A stretch of 6,411 bases of DNA from Pseudomonadota bacterium (GTDB taxonomy: Bacteria; Pseudomonadota; Alphaproteobacteria; Azospirillales; Azospirillaceae): positions 1 through 6,411 of the forward strand of contig JAEZID010000517.1 in the NCBI GenBank assembly GCA_023416195.1, given 5' to 3'. Below, piece by piece: positions 1-6,222 of the stretch (position 1 is its first letter; every line of letters starts with the position of its first letter). The translations under genes and the position numbers were made by a program. The notes under the pieces are model-generated. The model searched no databases and was not told where the DNA came from. It worked only from the letters and a program-made list of their open reading frames with translations.

Positions 1-549
1 GTAGAACACGACATTCTCCGGCCGGCCCTCGATCCCGCCCTCCAGAACGGCCTTCAGCGACTTGTAATGCGCGTCGTCATGGTCGAAGGACAGGTCGTCG
101 CAGAACAGGATGAAGCGGCGCGGCTCGTCCTTCAGGCGGGCCAGCAGGCGGGGCAAGGTGGGAATGTCCTCGCGGTGGATTTCCACCAGGGCCAGCGCGC
201 CAGGCGTCTCCTGGGCCACGGCGGCGTGCACCGACTTCACCAGCGAGCTTTTGCCCATGCCGCGCGAACCCCAGAGCAGCGCGTTGTTCGCCGGCAGGCC
301 GCCGGCGAAGCGGCGGGTGTTGTCCAGCAGGATGTCGCGCTGCCGCTCGACGCCGCGCAGCAGGCCGATCTCGACCCGGTTCACGACGGGCACCGGCTCC
401 AGCCGGTCGGGGTCGGCGTGCCAGACGAAGGCGTCGGCGGCGGCGAGGTCGATCCGGCCCTGCACGGGCGGGGCGAGGCGTTCCAGCGCCTCGGCGATGC
501 GGGTGAGCAGCGGCAGCAGTTGGGTGTCGGTGGTCATGGCACTCGTCAT
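1..549 (-). CDS. DUF815-type P-loop ATP-binding protein (partial, N-terminal part)
   Basis: The visible 183 codons encode the start of an AAA+/P-loop ATPase resembling the DUF815 family; the C-terminal part lies beyond base 1. Counting from the Met at 537, a Walker A motif GSRGMGKS sits at residues 90-97 and a Walker B-like strand RFILFCDDLS at 141-150. These lie after an alpha-helical N-terminus (LLPLLTRIAEALERL) and the segment GLLRGVERQRDILLDN, which is typical of this family just before the P-loop. Two in-frame ATGs compete. The one at 549 has GGA five bases upstream; the one at 537 has only a GAG. I give 549, but 537 is equally possible. The gene is divergent from yajC. The molecular role of DUF815 proteins is not established to my knowledge, so only ATP binding and probable hydrolysis are claimed. 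No signal peptide or membrane segment is seen, so it is probably cytoplasmic. Confidence 0.85.
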   Translation of the reverse strand, partial: MTSAMTTDTQLLPLLTRIAEALERLAPPVQGRIDLAAADAFVWHADPDRLEPVPVVNRVEIGLLRGVERQRDILLDNTRRFAGGLPANNALLWGSRGMGKSSLVKSVHAAVAQETPGALALVEIHREDIPTLPRLLARLKDEPRRFILFCDDLSFDHDDAHYKSLKAVLEGGIEGRPENVVFY

Positions 550-563
550 AGCATTCCGGGCTT

Positions 564-579
564 CATGCAAATTTTCATG
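564..579. repeat. 16-bp AT-rich near-palindrome in divergent intergenic region
   Basis: The sequence CATGCAAATTTTCATG matches its own reverse complement at 14 of 16 positions. The single mismatched pair lies at positions 5 and 12, around an AAATTT core. It stands out in otherwise GC-rich DNA and lies 15-30 bases upstream of the start of the leftward ATPase gene. That position would suit an operator or part of that gene's promoter. No known regulator motif is recognised, and chance is possible. Confidence 0.35.
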
Positions 580-674
580 GAAACGGACCGCGGGCACGGC
601 CATTTTTCCGTCGCAAGCGCACGGTATCACATGAGGGCCTCGGCACAAGCGGCCGCCCCTTCTTCCGTATCCCG

Positions 675-702
675 TTGCATCACAGGCGCGGCCCGTTATA
701 GT
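675..702 (+). promoter_or_regulatory. Candidate sigma-70-type promoter for the yajC-secDF operon
   Basis: TTGCAT (675-680) and TATAGT (697-702) are separated by 16 bp, a reasonable match to a housekeeping -35/-10 pair. Transcription would start near 709, leaving a leader of about 50 nt before the yajC start. This is the best such pair I noticed in the 208-bp divergent intergenic region. It is a pattern match only; GC-rich alphaproteobacterial promoters are often poorly conserved. Confidence 0.35.
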
Positions 703-745
703 CGCGGCGTCCCGGAGCGCAGGAAGGCGTTGCGGGACCAACCAC

Positions 746-751
746 AAGGAG
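746..751 (+). promoter_or_regulatory. Ribosome binding site of yajC
   Basis: AAGGAG lies six bases before the ATG at 758, a near-consensus Shine-Dalgarno site at ideal spacing. It fixes the yajC start. Confidence 0.8.
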
Positions 752-757
752 CTCCAG

Positions 758-1171
758 ATGTTCGTTTCGACGGCCTATGCACAGACCGCCGCGCCCGCCG
801 CCGGTGGCGCCGACATGATCGTGCAGTTTCTGCCGCTGATTCTGATCTTTGTCGTCTTCTACTTCCTGCTGATCCGTCCGCAGCAGAAGAAGATGAAGGA
901 GCACAAGGCGATGCTGGAATCGATCCGCCGCGGCGACCGCGTCGTGACGGGCGGCGGCATCATCGGCACCATCACCAAGGTCGGCCCCGACGACGAGTTG
1001 CAGGTCGAGATCGCCGAGAACGTGCGCGTGCGCTGCCTGCGCTCGACTGTGAACCTCGTGCTCGCCAAGACCGAGCCGGCCGGCAAGGGTGGCACGGGCG
1101 GCGGCAGCACGGCGGACGCGGTGTCCGAGAATGAGAAGGCCGACGAGGCCAAGGTTGCAGGCCGCAAGTAA
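758..1171 (+). CDS. yajC: Preprotein translocase subunit YajC
   Basis: YajC is a small inner-membrane protein that associates with SecD and SecF next to the SecYEG channel. The 137-residue product has a short N-terminal stretch, then one hydrophobic segment at about residues 21-38 (IVQFLPLILIFVVFYFLL). Next comes the family signature RPQQKKMKEHK at 40-50 and a small cytoplasmic domain containing GDRVVTGGGIIGTI (59-72). The protein is longer than the roughly 110-residue E. coli form; the excess is a low-complexity Gly/Ser-rich and charged tail from about 110, probably disordered. A strong AAGGAG site supports the start. The gene leads the operon, with secD beginning 36 nt downstream, matching the widespread yajC-secD-secF order. 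It is dispensable in E. coli, so its role here is taken to be accessory. Confidence 0.97.
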   Translation: MFVSTAYAQTAAPAAGGADMIVQFLPLILIFVVFYFLLIRPQQKKMKEHKAMLESIRRGDRVVTGGGIIGTITKVGPDDELQVEIAENVRVRCLRSTVNLVLAKTEPAGKGGTGGGSTADAVSENEKADEAKVAGRK

Positions 1172-1207
1172 CGGCGGCCCACGGTAGCGAACGGGACTGG
1201 TTGACGT

Positions 1208-2806
1208 ATGCTGTATTTTCCGCGTTGGAAGATTTGCCTGATCATCGCGATCTGCGTGCTCGGGACCATTCTCACGCTGCCGAACTTTTTCAGCCGCGAG
1301 ACCTTGGCGAGTTTGCCGTCGTGGTACGCCAACAGCCGAATCCATCTTGGTCTCGACCTGCGCGGCGGTTCGCACCTGCTGCTTGAGGTGGACATGGGCG
1401 CGGTCATCCACGACCGCGTCGAGGGGCTGGTCGATTCGGCCCGCACCGCGCTGCGCACCGCCAACGTCGGCTACACCGCCATCACCCCCGGCGAGCGCGG
1501 CATCACCGTGCAGCTGCGCGACCCGGCGCAGGCCGAGGAGGCGGCGAAGGCGCTGCGCGGGCTTGCCAACCGCGTCGGCGGCGGCGCGCTGGGCGGCGGT
1601 CAGCCGGATCTCGACGTGTCGGTCAACGGCGCCACGATCACGGCGACCCTGAGCGAGGCCGCCCTGCGCGACCGCGCCACCCAGGCGGTGGAGCAGTCCA
1701 TCGAGATCGTGCGCCGCCGCATCGACGAGACCGGCGTCAACGAGCCGACCATCGCCCGCCAGGGCACCGACCGCATCCTGGTCCAGCTGCCCGGCGTCGA
1801 GGATCCCGACCGCGTGAAGCGCCTGCTGGGCACCACCGCCAAGATGACCTTCCGGCTGGTGGACATGAACGCCGACCCGACCACGGGCCGCGCCCCTCCG
1901 GGCTCGGAAGTGCTGCCGTCGGTGGAAGGCGGGCGCAACCAGACCGCCTACGTCGTCCGCAAGAAGGTCGAGGTGGACGGCGCCAACCTGAAGCACGCCA
2001 CCGCCGGCACCAACCCGCAGACCGGCGAGTGGGTGGTCAATTTCGAATTCGACGGCGTCGGCGCCCGCCGCTTCGCCGACATCACCAAGACCAACGTCGG
2101 CCGGCCCTTCGCCATCGTGCTCGACAACAAGGTCATCAGCGCGCCGGTCATCCGCGAGCCGATCACCGGTGGCCGCGGCCAGATCAGCGGCAGCTTCAAC
2201 GCCGCCAGCGCCAACGACCTCGCCGTCCTGCTGCGCGCGGGCGCCCTGCCGGCGCCGCTGAAGGTGATCGAGGAGCGGACCGTGGGGCCCGACCTCGGCG
2301 CCGATTCGATCCGCGCCGGCCTGATCTCGGTGGCGGTCGGTTTCGTCGCGGTCTGCATCTACATGATCGCGGCCTACGGCCTGTTCGGCTCCTTCGCCTG
2401 CTTCGCCCTGCTGATCAACATCGTGCTGACGGTGGCGGCCCTGTCGATGCTCCAGGCCACGCTGACGCTGCCGGGCATCGCCGGCATCCTGCTGTCGCTC
2501 GGCCTGTCGGTGGACGCCAACATCCTCATCAACGAACGCATCCGCGAGGAGACGAGGAAGGGGCGCGGCGTTTTCGGGTCGCTGGAGGCCGGCTTCACCC
2601 GCGCCTATTCGACCATCATCGACTCCAACCTGACGACGGTCATCAAGATGGCCCTGCTGTTCATCTTCGGCACCGGCGCCATCAAGGGCTTCGCCGTCAC
2701 CATCACCTTCGGCATCCTGATTTCGCTGTTCACCGCGACCGTGCTCGTGCGTCTCATGATGGTCAGTTGGCTGCGCCAGTCGCGGCCGGCGGCCCTGCCG
2801 GTCTGA
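1208..2806 (+). CDS. secD: Protein translocase subunit SecD
   Basis: SecD is the larger half of the SecDF membrane complex, which uses proton flow to pull exported proteins through SecYEG from the periplasmic side. The 532-residue product has TM1 near 8-28, followed by the conserved GLDLRGG (48-54). A long periplasmic region includes EQSIEIVRRRIDETGVNEP (162-180). The C-terminal membrane bundle (about 367-520) begins after GPDLGADSI (360-368). SVDANILINERIREE (434-448) contains Asp436, which aligns with the Asp of E. coli SecD (D519) known to be essential for proton conduction. E. coli SecD is 615 aa; about 530 is usual in alphaproteobacteria, so this is full length. The ATG at 1208 is chosen because the N-terminus MLYFPRWK fits the family. 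Its Shine-Dalgarno is weak: only GGGA, 11 nt upstream. secF follows after 13 nt. Confidence 0.98.
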   Translation: MLYFPRWKICLIIAICVLGTILTLPNFFSRETLASLPSWYANSRIHLGLDLRGGSHLLLEVDMGAVIHDRVEGLVDSARTALRTANVGYTAITPGERGITVQLRDPAQAEEAAKALRGLANRVGGGALGGGQPDLDVSVNGATITATLSEAALRDRATQAVEQSIEIVRRRIDETGVNEPTIARQGTDRILVQLPGVEDPDRVKRLLGTTAKMTFRLVDMNADPTTGRAPPGSEVLPSVEGGRNQTAYVVRKKVEVDGANLKHATAGTNPQTGEWVVNFEFDGVGARRFADITKTNVGRPFAIVLDNKVISAPVIREPITGGRGQISGSFNAASANDLAVLLRAGALPAPLKVIEERTVGPDLGADSIRAGLISVAVGFVAVCIYMIAAYGLFGSFACFALLINIVLTVAALSMLQATLTLPGIAGILLSLGLSVDANILINERIREETRKGRGVFGSLEAGFTRAYSTIIDSNLTTVIKMALLFIFGTGAIKGFAVTITFGILISLFTATVLVRLMMVSWLRQSRPAALPV

Positions 2807-2812
2807 GGAGGA
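2806..2812 (+). promoter_or_regulatory. Ribosome binding site of secF overlapping the secD stop
   Basis: AGGAGGA starts with the last base of the secD TGA and lies seven bases before the secF ATG at 2820. This perfect Shine-Dalgarno decides the secF start. It also places re-initiation directly at secD termination, which should help keep SecD and SecF output matched. Confidence 0.8.
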
Positions 2813-2819
2813 TTCTTCC

Positions 2820-3776
2820 ATGTTCCGGCTTCGCCTGGTTCCCGACGACACTAAGATCCCCTTCATGCGCGGCCGGCACGCCGGCCTGATCCTGTCGGCG
2901 CTGCTGTCGCTGGCGTCGGTGATTCTGTTCTTCCACCCCGGCCTGAACTACGGCATCGACTTCCGGGGCGGCATCGTCATCGAGGCGCGCACCCCGGCCC
3001 CGGCCGACTTCACGCAGCTGCGCCACACGCTGAGCGCGCTGAACATGGGGCAGGTCGCGTTGCAGGAGTTCGGCTCGCCCCAGGACGTGCTGATCCGCCT
3101 GGAACGCCAGCCCGGCGACGACGCGGCCCAGCAGGTCGCGGCCGACAAGGTGCGCGCCACCCTCGCCAAGGAGATCCCCGGCACCACCGTGCGCCGGGTG
3201 GAGGCCGTGGGCGCCTCGGTCAGCAGCGAGCTGTTCTTCAACGGCATGCTGGCGCTCGGCCTCGCCGCCGTGGCGATGCTCATCTACATCTGGTTCCGGT
3301 TCGAATGGCAATTCGGCGTCGGCGCGGTCGTCACGATGCTGCTCGACGTGACCAAGATCGTCGGCTTCTACGCGATCACCGGCATGCAGTTCAATCTGAC
3401 GGCCATCGCGGCGATCCTGACGATCATGGGCTACTCGATCAACGACAAGGTCGTCGTGTACGACCGCATGCGCGAGAACCTGCGCATCTACAAGAAGATG
3501 CCCCTGCGCGAGCTGATCGACCGGTCGATCAACGAGACGTTGAACCGCACCTTGGGCACCTCCATGTGCACGCTGCTGTCGATCATTCCGCTGGCGCTGT
3601 TCGGCGGCGAGGCGTTGGAGGACTTCGGCATCGTGCTGATCTTCGGCATCTTCCTGGCGACCTCCTCGTCGATCTTCATCGCCGCCCCCATCTTGTTGTT
3701 CCTGGGCGAGAACCGGCTGCGCCGTGGCGCCCCGGCGGAGGCGGCTTCGGCCGGCCCTGAACCACAGAGGCCCTGA
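2820..3776 (+). CDS. secF: Protein translocase subunit SecF
   Basis: SecF pairs with SecD to form the proton-driven export motor of the inner membrane. The 318-residue product (E. coli about 323) shows TM1 at about 21-38, then the signature GIDFRGG (45-51). A small periplasmic domain runs to about 135, followed by five further hydrophobic segments between about 139 and 295. The conserved GYSINDKVVVYDRMREN (204-220) carries the Asp and Arg residues of the proton pathway; one of Arg216 or Arg218 corresponds to the essential TM4 arginine of characterised SecDF proteins. Lys follows the ND pair (Lys210) where E. coli-type SecF has Thr, and the TM3 region reads LLDVTKIVGF. I recall this variant from other alphaproteobacteria, so it is not a defect. 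The C-terminus is a short Pro/Ala-rich tail. The start is set by the AGGAGGA site overlapping the secD stop. The next gene begins 20 nt downstream. Confidence 0.98.
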   Translation: MFRLRLVPDDTKIPFMRGRHAGLILSALLSLASVILFFHPGLNYGIDFRGGIVIEARTPAPADFTQLRHTLSALNMGQVALQEFGSPQDVLIRLERQPGDDAAQQVAADKVRATLAKEIPGTTVRRVEAVGASVSSELFFNGMLALGLAAVAMLIYIWFRFEWQFGVGAVVTMLLDVTKIVGFYAITGMQFNLTAIAAILTIMGYSINDKVVVYDRMRENLRIYKKMPLRELIDRSINETLNRTLGTSMCTLLSIIPLALFGGEALEDFGIVLIFGIFLATSSSIFIAAPILLFLGENRLRRGAPAEAASAGPEPQRP

Positions 3777-3796
3777 TCACAGGGAATAGGTAGGAT

Positions 3797-4174
3797 ATGG
3801 CGGACATCACGCCGATCATCCCGTCGGACCGGCAGGTCATCGACGGGTACGGGGACGGACAGTTCTGTGTGTCGGGGCAGTGGCGGACCGGTTCGGTCAT
3901 CGTGCTGCCCGACCGCACGGAGCCCTGGGAGGCGACCGACTTCGCCGCCCTGACGGTGGAGCATTTCGCCCAGGTGATCGGGGCGGAGCCCAAGGTGGAA
4001 CTGCTGCTGCTGGGCTCCGGCGCCAAGATGCAGCTGATGCCTAAGGCTCTTAGGCAGGGGCTGCGCGACGCCGGCGTCGTGGTGGAGGTGATGGACACGG
4101 GCGCGGCCTGCCGCACCTACAACGTTCTCCTCGCCGAGGCGCGGCGGGTGGCGGCGGCGCTGCTGCCGATCTGA
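3797..4174 (+). CDS. Mth938-like domain protein (DUF498 / NDUFAF3 family)
   Basis: The 125-residue product matches the Mth938-like fold family (DUF498), which includes human NDUFAF3, a mitochondrial complex I assembly factor, and AAMDC. Recognisable parts are DRQVIDGYGDGQF at 11-23, the strand and turn LLLLGSGAKM at 69-78, and the C-terminal signature VMDTGAACRTYNVLLAEAR at 98-116, followed by a hydrophobic helix ending in LLP. No signal peptide or membrane segment is visible, so it is probably cytoplasmic. It starts 20 nt after secF. AGG at 3788-3790 lies six bases before the ATG, and a second AGGA directly abuts it. It is the last gene before the terminator, so it belongs to the yajC-secDF transcript. 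This linkage to membrane-protein export genes recurs in alphaproteobacteria as I recall. The bacterial function is not established; a role in respiratory complex assembly is inference from NDUFAF3. A rare-codon hairpin lies at 4039-4055. Confidence 0.9.
   Translation: MADITPIIPSDRQVIDGYGDGQFCVSGQWRTGSVIVLPDRTEPWEATDFAALTVEHFAQVIGAEPKVELLLLGSGAKMQLMPKALRQGLRDAGVVVEVMDTGAACRTYNVLLAEARRVAAALLPI
4039..4055 (+). repeat. Short perfect inverted repeat inside the Mth938-like gene
   Basis: GCCTAAG and CTTAGGC form a 7-bp perfect stem with a three-base GCT loop. It lies inside the coding sequence and encodes P-K-A-L-R with CTT and AGG, codons little used in the rest of this window. It could fold in the mRNA; no function is known. 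Confidence 0.4.
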
Positions 4175-4194
4175 TCCGGACAGCGCATCAACAA

Positions 4195-4220
4195 AAAAGG
4201 ACCCCTTTCGGGGTCCTTTT
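4195..4220. terminator. Bidirectional intrinsic terminator
   Basis: An 11-bp perfect stem (4195-4205 with 4210-4220, AAAAGGACCCC pairing GGGGTCCTTTT) closes on a TTTC tetraloop. On the plus strand it runs into TTTTCGTTTT. On the minus strand the A-run at 4193-4198 gives a six-base U tract. It sits between two convergent stops (4174 and 4243), so it can end both the yajC-secDF transcript and the sodB transcript. Confidence 0.93.
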
Positions 4221-4242
4221 CGTTTTGGTGACCTGATAAGGA

Positions 4243-4848
4243 TCAGGCCGGAGCCTTGGACAGGCGCTCGGCGACGAACTCCCAGTTCACCAGGCTCTCC
4301 AGGAACGCCTTCACGAAATCCGCGCGGCGGTTCTGGTAATCGACGTAGTAGGCGTGCTCCCACACGTCGGCGGTCAGCAGCGGGAAGTGGCCCTGGGCCA
4401 GCGGGGTGTCGGCGTTGGCGGTCTTGGTGACCTTCAGCTTGCCACCCTCGACGTACAGCCAGGCCCAGCCCGAGCCGAACTGGGTGATGGCGGCGTTCGA
4501 GAACTCTTCCTTGAACTTGTCCACGCTGCCGAAGTCGGCGATCAGCCGCTTCTCCAGCTCGCCCGGAATGGCGCCGCCGCCGTCCTTCTTCATGCTCTGC
4601 CAGTAGAAGGTGTGGTTCCACACCTGACCGGCGTTGTTGAAGATGCCCTGCTTGGCCGGATCGCCGTAGCTCTGCTTGACCACGTCCTCAAGGCTGGCGT
4701 TGGCGAGCGGGGAGTCCTTCGTCAGGTTGTTCAGGTTGGTGACGTAGGTCTGGTGGTGCTTGTCGTGGTGCAGGTGGAGCGTCTGCGACGACATGAACGG
4801 CTCCAGAGCGTCGTACGCGTACGGGAGCGGCGGAAGTTCGAACGCCAT
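4243..4848 (-). CDS. sodB: Superoxide dismutase, iron type
   Basis: This enzyme dismutates superoxide to oxygen and hydrogen peroxide in the cytoplasm. The 201-residue product is full length and closely resembles E. coli FeSOD from its first residues (MAFELPPLPYAYDALEP). The four metal ligands are present: His27, His79 (in NNAGQVWNHTFYW), Asp161 and His165 (in DVWEHAYY). The second-shell residues His31 and Tyr35 (in KHHQTY) are also there. Gln75 together with Ala146 (in TANADTPL) is the iron-type pattern; manganese enzymes carry Gly and Gln at these positions. There is no signal peptide. The frame stays open upstream to 4974, but the family N-terminus and GAGAGG-like site GAGAGGG (4857-4863, eight bases upstream) fix the start at 4848. 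It lies 70 nt after hpnE on the same strand and faces the secF operon across a shared terminator. Cambialistic metal use cannot be excluded. Confidence 0.97.
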   Translation of the reverse strand: MAFELPPLPYAYDALEPFMSSQTLHLHHDKHHQTYVTNLNNLTKDSPLANASLEDVVKQSYGDPAKQGIFNNAGQVWNHTFYWQSMKKDGGGAIPGELEKRLIADFGSVDKFKEEFSNAAITQFGSGWAWLYVEGGKLKVTKTANADTPLAQGHFPLLTADVWEHAYYVDYQNRRADFVKAFLESLVNWEFVAERLSKAPA

Positions 4849-4856
4849 GTGAGTTA

Positions 4857-4863
4857 CCCTCTC
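4857..4863 (-). promoter_or_regulatory. Ribosome binding site of sodB
   Basis: On the minus strand GAGAGGG ends eight bases before the ATG at 4848. This supports the internal Met over the longer open frame that runs upstream into hpnE. Confidence 0.6.
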
Positions 4864-4918
4864 TTCTTTGAATGTCCCTTCTCGGGCCGAGCCTTGACGG
4901 CGCAGCGCCTCCGTTGGC

Positions 4919-6211
4919 TCAAATAGGCCTGCGGCGCAGCAAAGTGAAGGCCGGAAAAAGGCCGAGCCGCGCAAAAGTGTTAATCCCTGGAGAAAGAACG
5001 GCCTCGGCGGCCCGCTCCCCCGAGCGTACGGCCCCTTCCAACGTGGCGGGAAGCCCCATTTCCGTCCAGTCGCCGGCGAGCACGAGGTTGGCGAAGGCGG
5101 TGCGCGCGCCGGGGCGTTTGGCCGCCTGTTCGGGCGCCTGATCGGGGGTGGCGCGTTTTTCCTTGACGACTCGGAAGGGCGGCAGGGGGGCGGTCAGGTC
5201 CAGCGCGCGCGCGACGTCGGCCCACAGACGCGCGGCGATGAGGTCGCCCGGCTGTTCTGCGAGGGCATCGGCGCCGCTGACGGTCACAGACACGATGCTT
5301 CCGCGTCCGAACAGCCATTCGGCCGTGCCGCCGATCAGGCCGAGGAAGGACAGGGCGGGGGCGTGGTCCAACCGGAAATGCGCGTTGACGATGGCCCGGC
5401 CGGGCGGTGGGACGGTCAGGCCCGGCACCAGCTTTTCGGCGATCCAGGCGGGCACGGCGAGGATGACCGAATCGCCGTCCGCCAACTCCACGGGGGTGCC
5501 GGCGATGGACAGGGCCGCGACGCGGTCGCCCATTGTCTCCAGGCCGTCCAACCGTGCGCCGAATCGGACCTCTGCGCCTCGCTGCTCAAGCCACGCCAGG
5601 GCCGGATCCACGAAGGCGGCGGACAGGCCGTGCTCGGCGATCAGGGGGCGGCAGGCGGCCTCGCCGCGCAGGAGGGTTTCCCGAAGCACCGCGCCGAACA
5701 GGCGGGCGGATACGCAGTCCGGCGCGCCGTTCATGGCCGACACGGCGAGGGGGCGCCACAGCCGTTCATAGAGAGGGCCGGTCGGCGGCAGCACGTCGGC
5801 GACCGTCGCGTCGGGGCGCGCGATGACGGCCTTCAGAGCGGTCAGGTAATCGGCCGGCCGGCTGCCGGGAACGCGGCGCGCCGGGTCGAGCAGCCAGAGG
5901 CCGCCGGGGCGGAGCGTCCAGCGCTCGCCGGATCGCAGGTCGAGGAATGGAAAGGTCGCCGGGCGCAGCTCGGTCAGGCGGTCGCGGGCGCTGATCCGCT
6001 CCAGGTAGCCGAGCAGGGAGCGGTTGCCGCTCAGCACCAGATGGCTGCCGTTGTCCACCGTGCAGCCGAGCGTCGAATCGAAGAAGGACCGGCAGCGCCC
6101 GCCCGCTTGCGGCGCGCTCTCATACAGAACGACCCGCCGGCCGGCGGCGGTCAGGCGGGTGGCGGCGGCAAGGCCGGCCAGACCGGCACCGACGATGTGG
6201 ACCGTGTTCAC
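4919..6211 (-). CDS. hpnE: Hydroxysqualene dehydroxylase HpnE (FAD-dependent, squalene-associated)
   Basis: HpnE is the flavoenzyme that reduces hydroxysqualene to squalene in the HpnC/HpnD/HpnE route feeding hopanoid synthesis. The 430-residue product begins with a dinucleotide-binding fold: HIVGAGLAGLAAATRL (5-20) with the GxGxxG glycines, then Glu31 ending the second strand to hold the adenosine ribose. GGRCRSF follows at 37-43. A middle region contains LWRPLAVSAMN (151-161), as in amine-oxidase/phytoene-desaturase-type proteins. The C-terminal FAD motif is LVLAGDWTEMGLPATLEGAV (376-395). The GTG at 6211 is chosen because it places the FAD motif at the normal distance from the N-terminus and follows the upstream stop by 11 nt; an AGG overlaps that stop. 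The longer open frame to 6400 overlaps the upstream gene and is not used. The last 20-odd residues after the FAD motif form an Arg/Leu/Phe-rich tail of unclear meaning. Confidence 0.9.
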   Translation of the reverse strand: MNTVHIVGAGLAGLAAATRLTAAGRRVVLYESAPQAGGRCRSFFDSTLGCTVDNGSHLVLSGNRSLLGYLERISARDRLTELRPATFPFLDLRSGERWTLRPGGLWLLDPARRVPGSRPADYLTALKAVIARPDATVADVLPPTGPLYERLWRPLAVSAMNGAPDCVSARLFGAVLRETLLRGEAACRPLIAEHGLSAAFVDPALAWLEQRGAEVRFGARLDGLETMGDRVAALSIAGTPVELADGDSVILAVPAWIAEKLVPGLTVPPPGRAIVNAHFRLDHAPALSFLGLIGGTAEWLFGRGSIVSVTVSGADALAEQPGDLIAARLWADVARALDLTAPLPPFRVVKEKRATPDQAPEQAAKRPGARTAFANLVLAGDWTEMGLPATLEGAVRSGERAAEAVLSPGINTFARLGLFPAFTLLRRRPI

Positions 6212-6222
6212 AGCACCGCAGC

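Noticed and set aside
67..1134. 355-codon open frame on the plus strand across the divergent intergenic region
   Set aside because: It is antisense to the P-loop ATPase gene and then out of frame within yajC. The product is low-complexity Arg/Gly/Ala-rich with no domain.
680..2866. 728-codon open frame on the minus strand opposite yajC and secD
   Set aside because: It lies antisense to well-recognised genes, has a low-complexity composition rich in Asp, Gly, Arg, His and Gln, and matches no family. Long antisense frames are expected in GC-rich coding DNA.
4949..4963. GGCC-GGAAAAA-GGCC inverted repeat near the hpnE stop as a terminator
   Set aside because: The stem is only 4 bp of a self-complementary tetramer and no U tract follows it on the minus strand.
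4849..4974. N-terminal extension of SodB by 42 residues
   Set aside because: The frame is open, but the added residues overlap the hpnE coding end, do not form a signal peptide, and lie before the perfect family N-terminus that has its own ribosome binding site.
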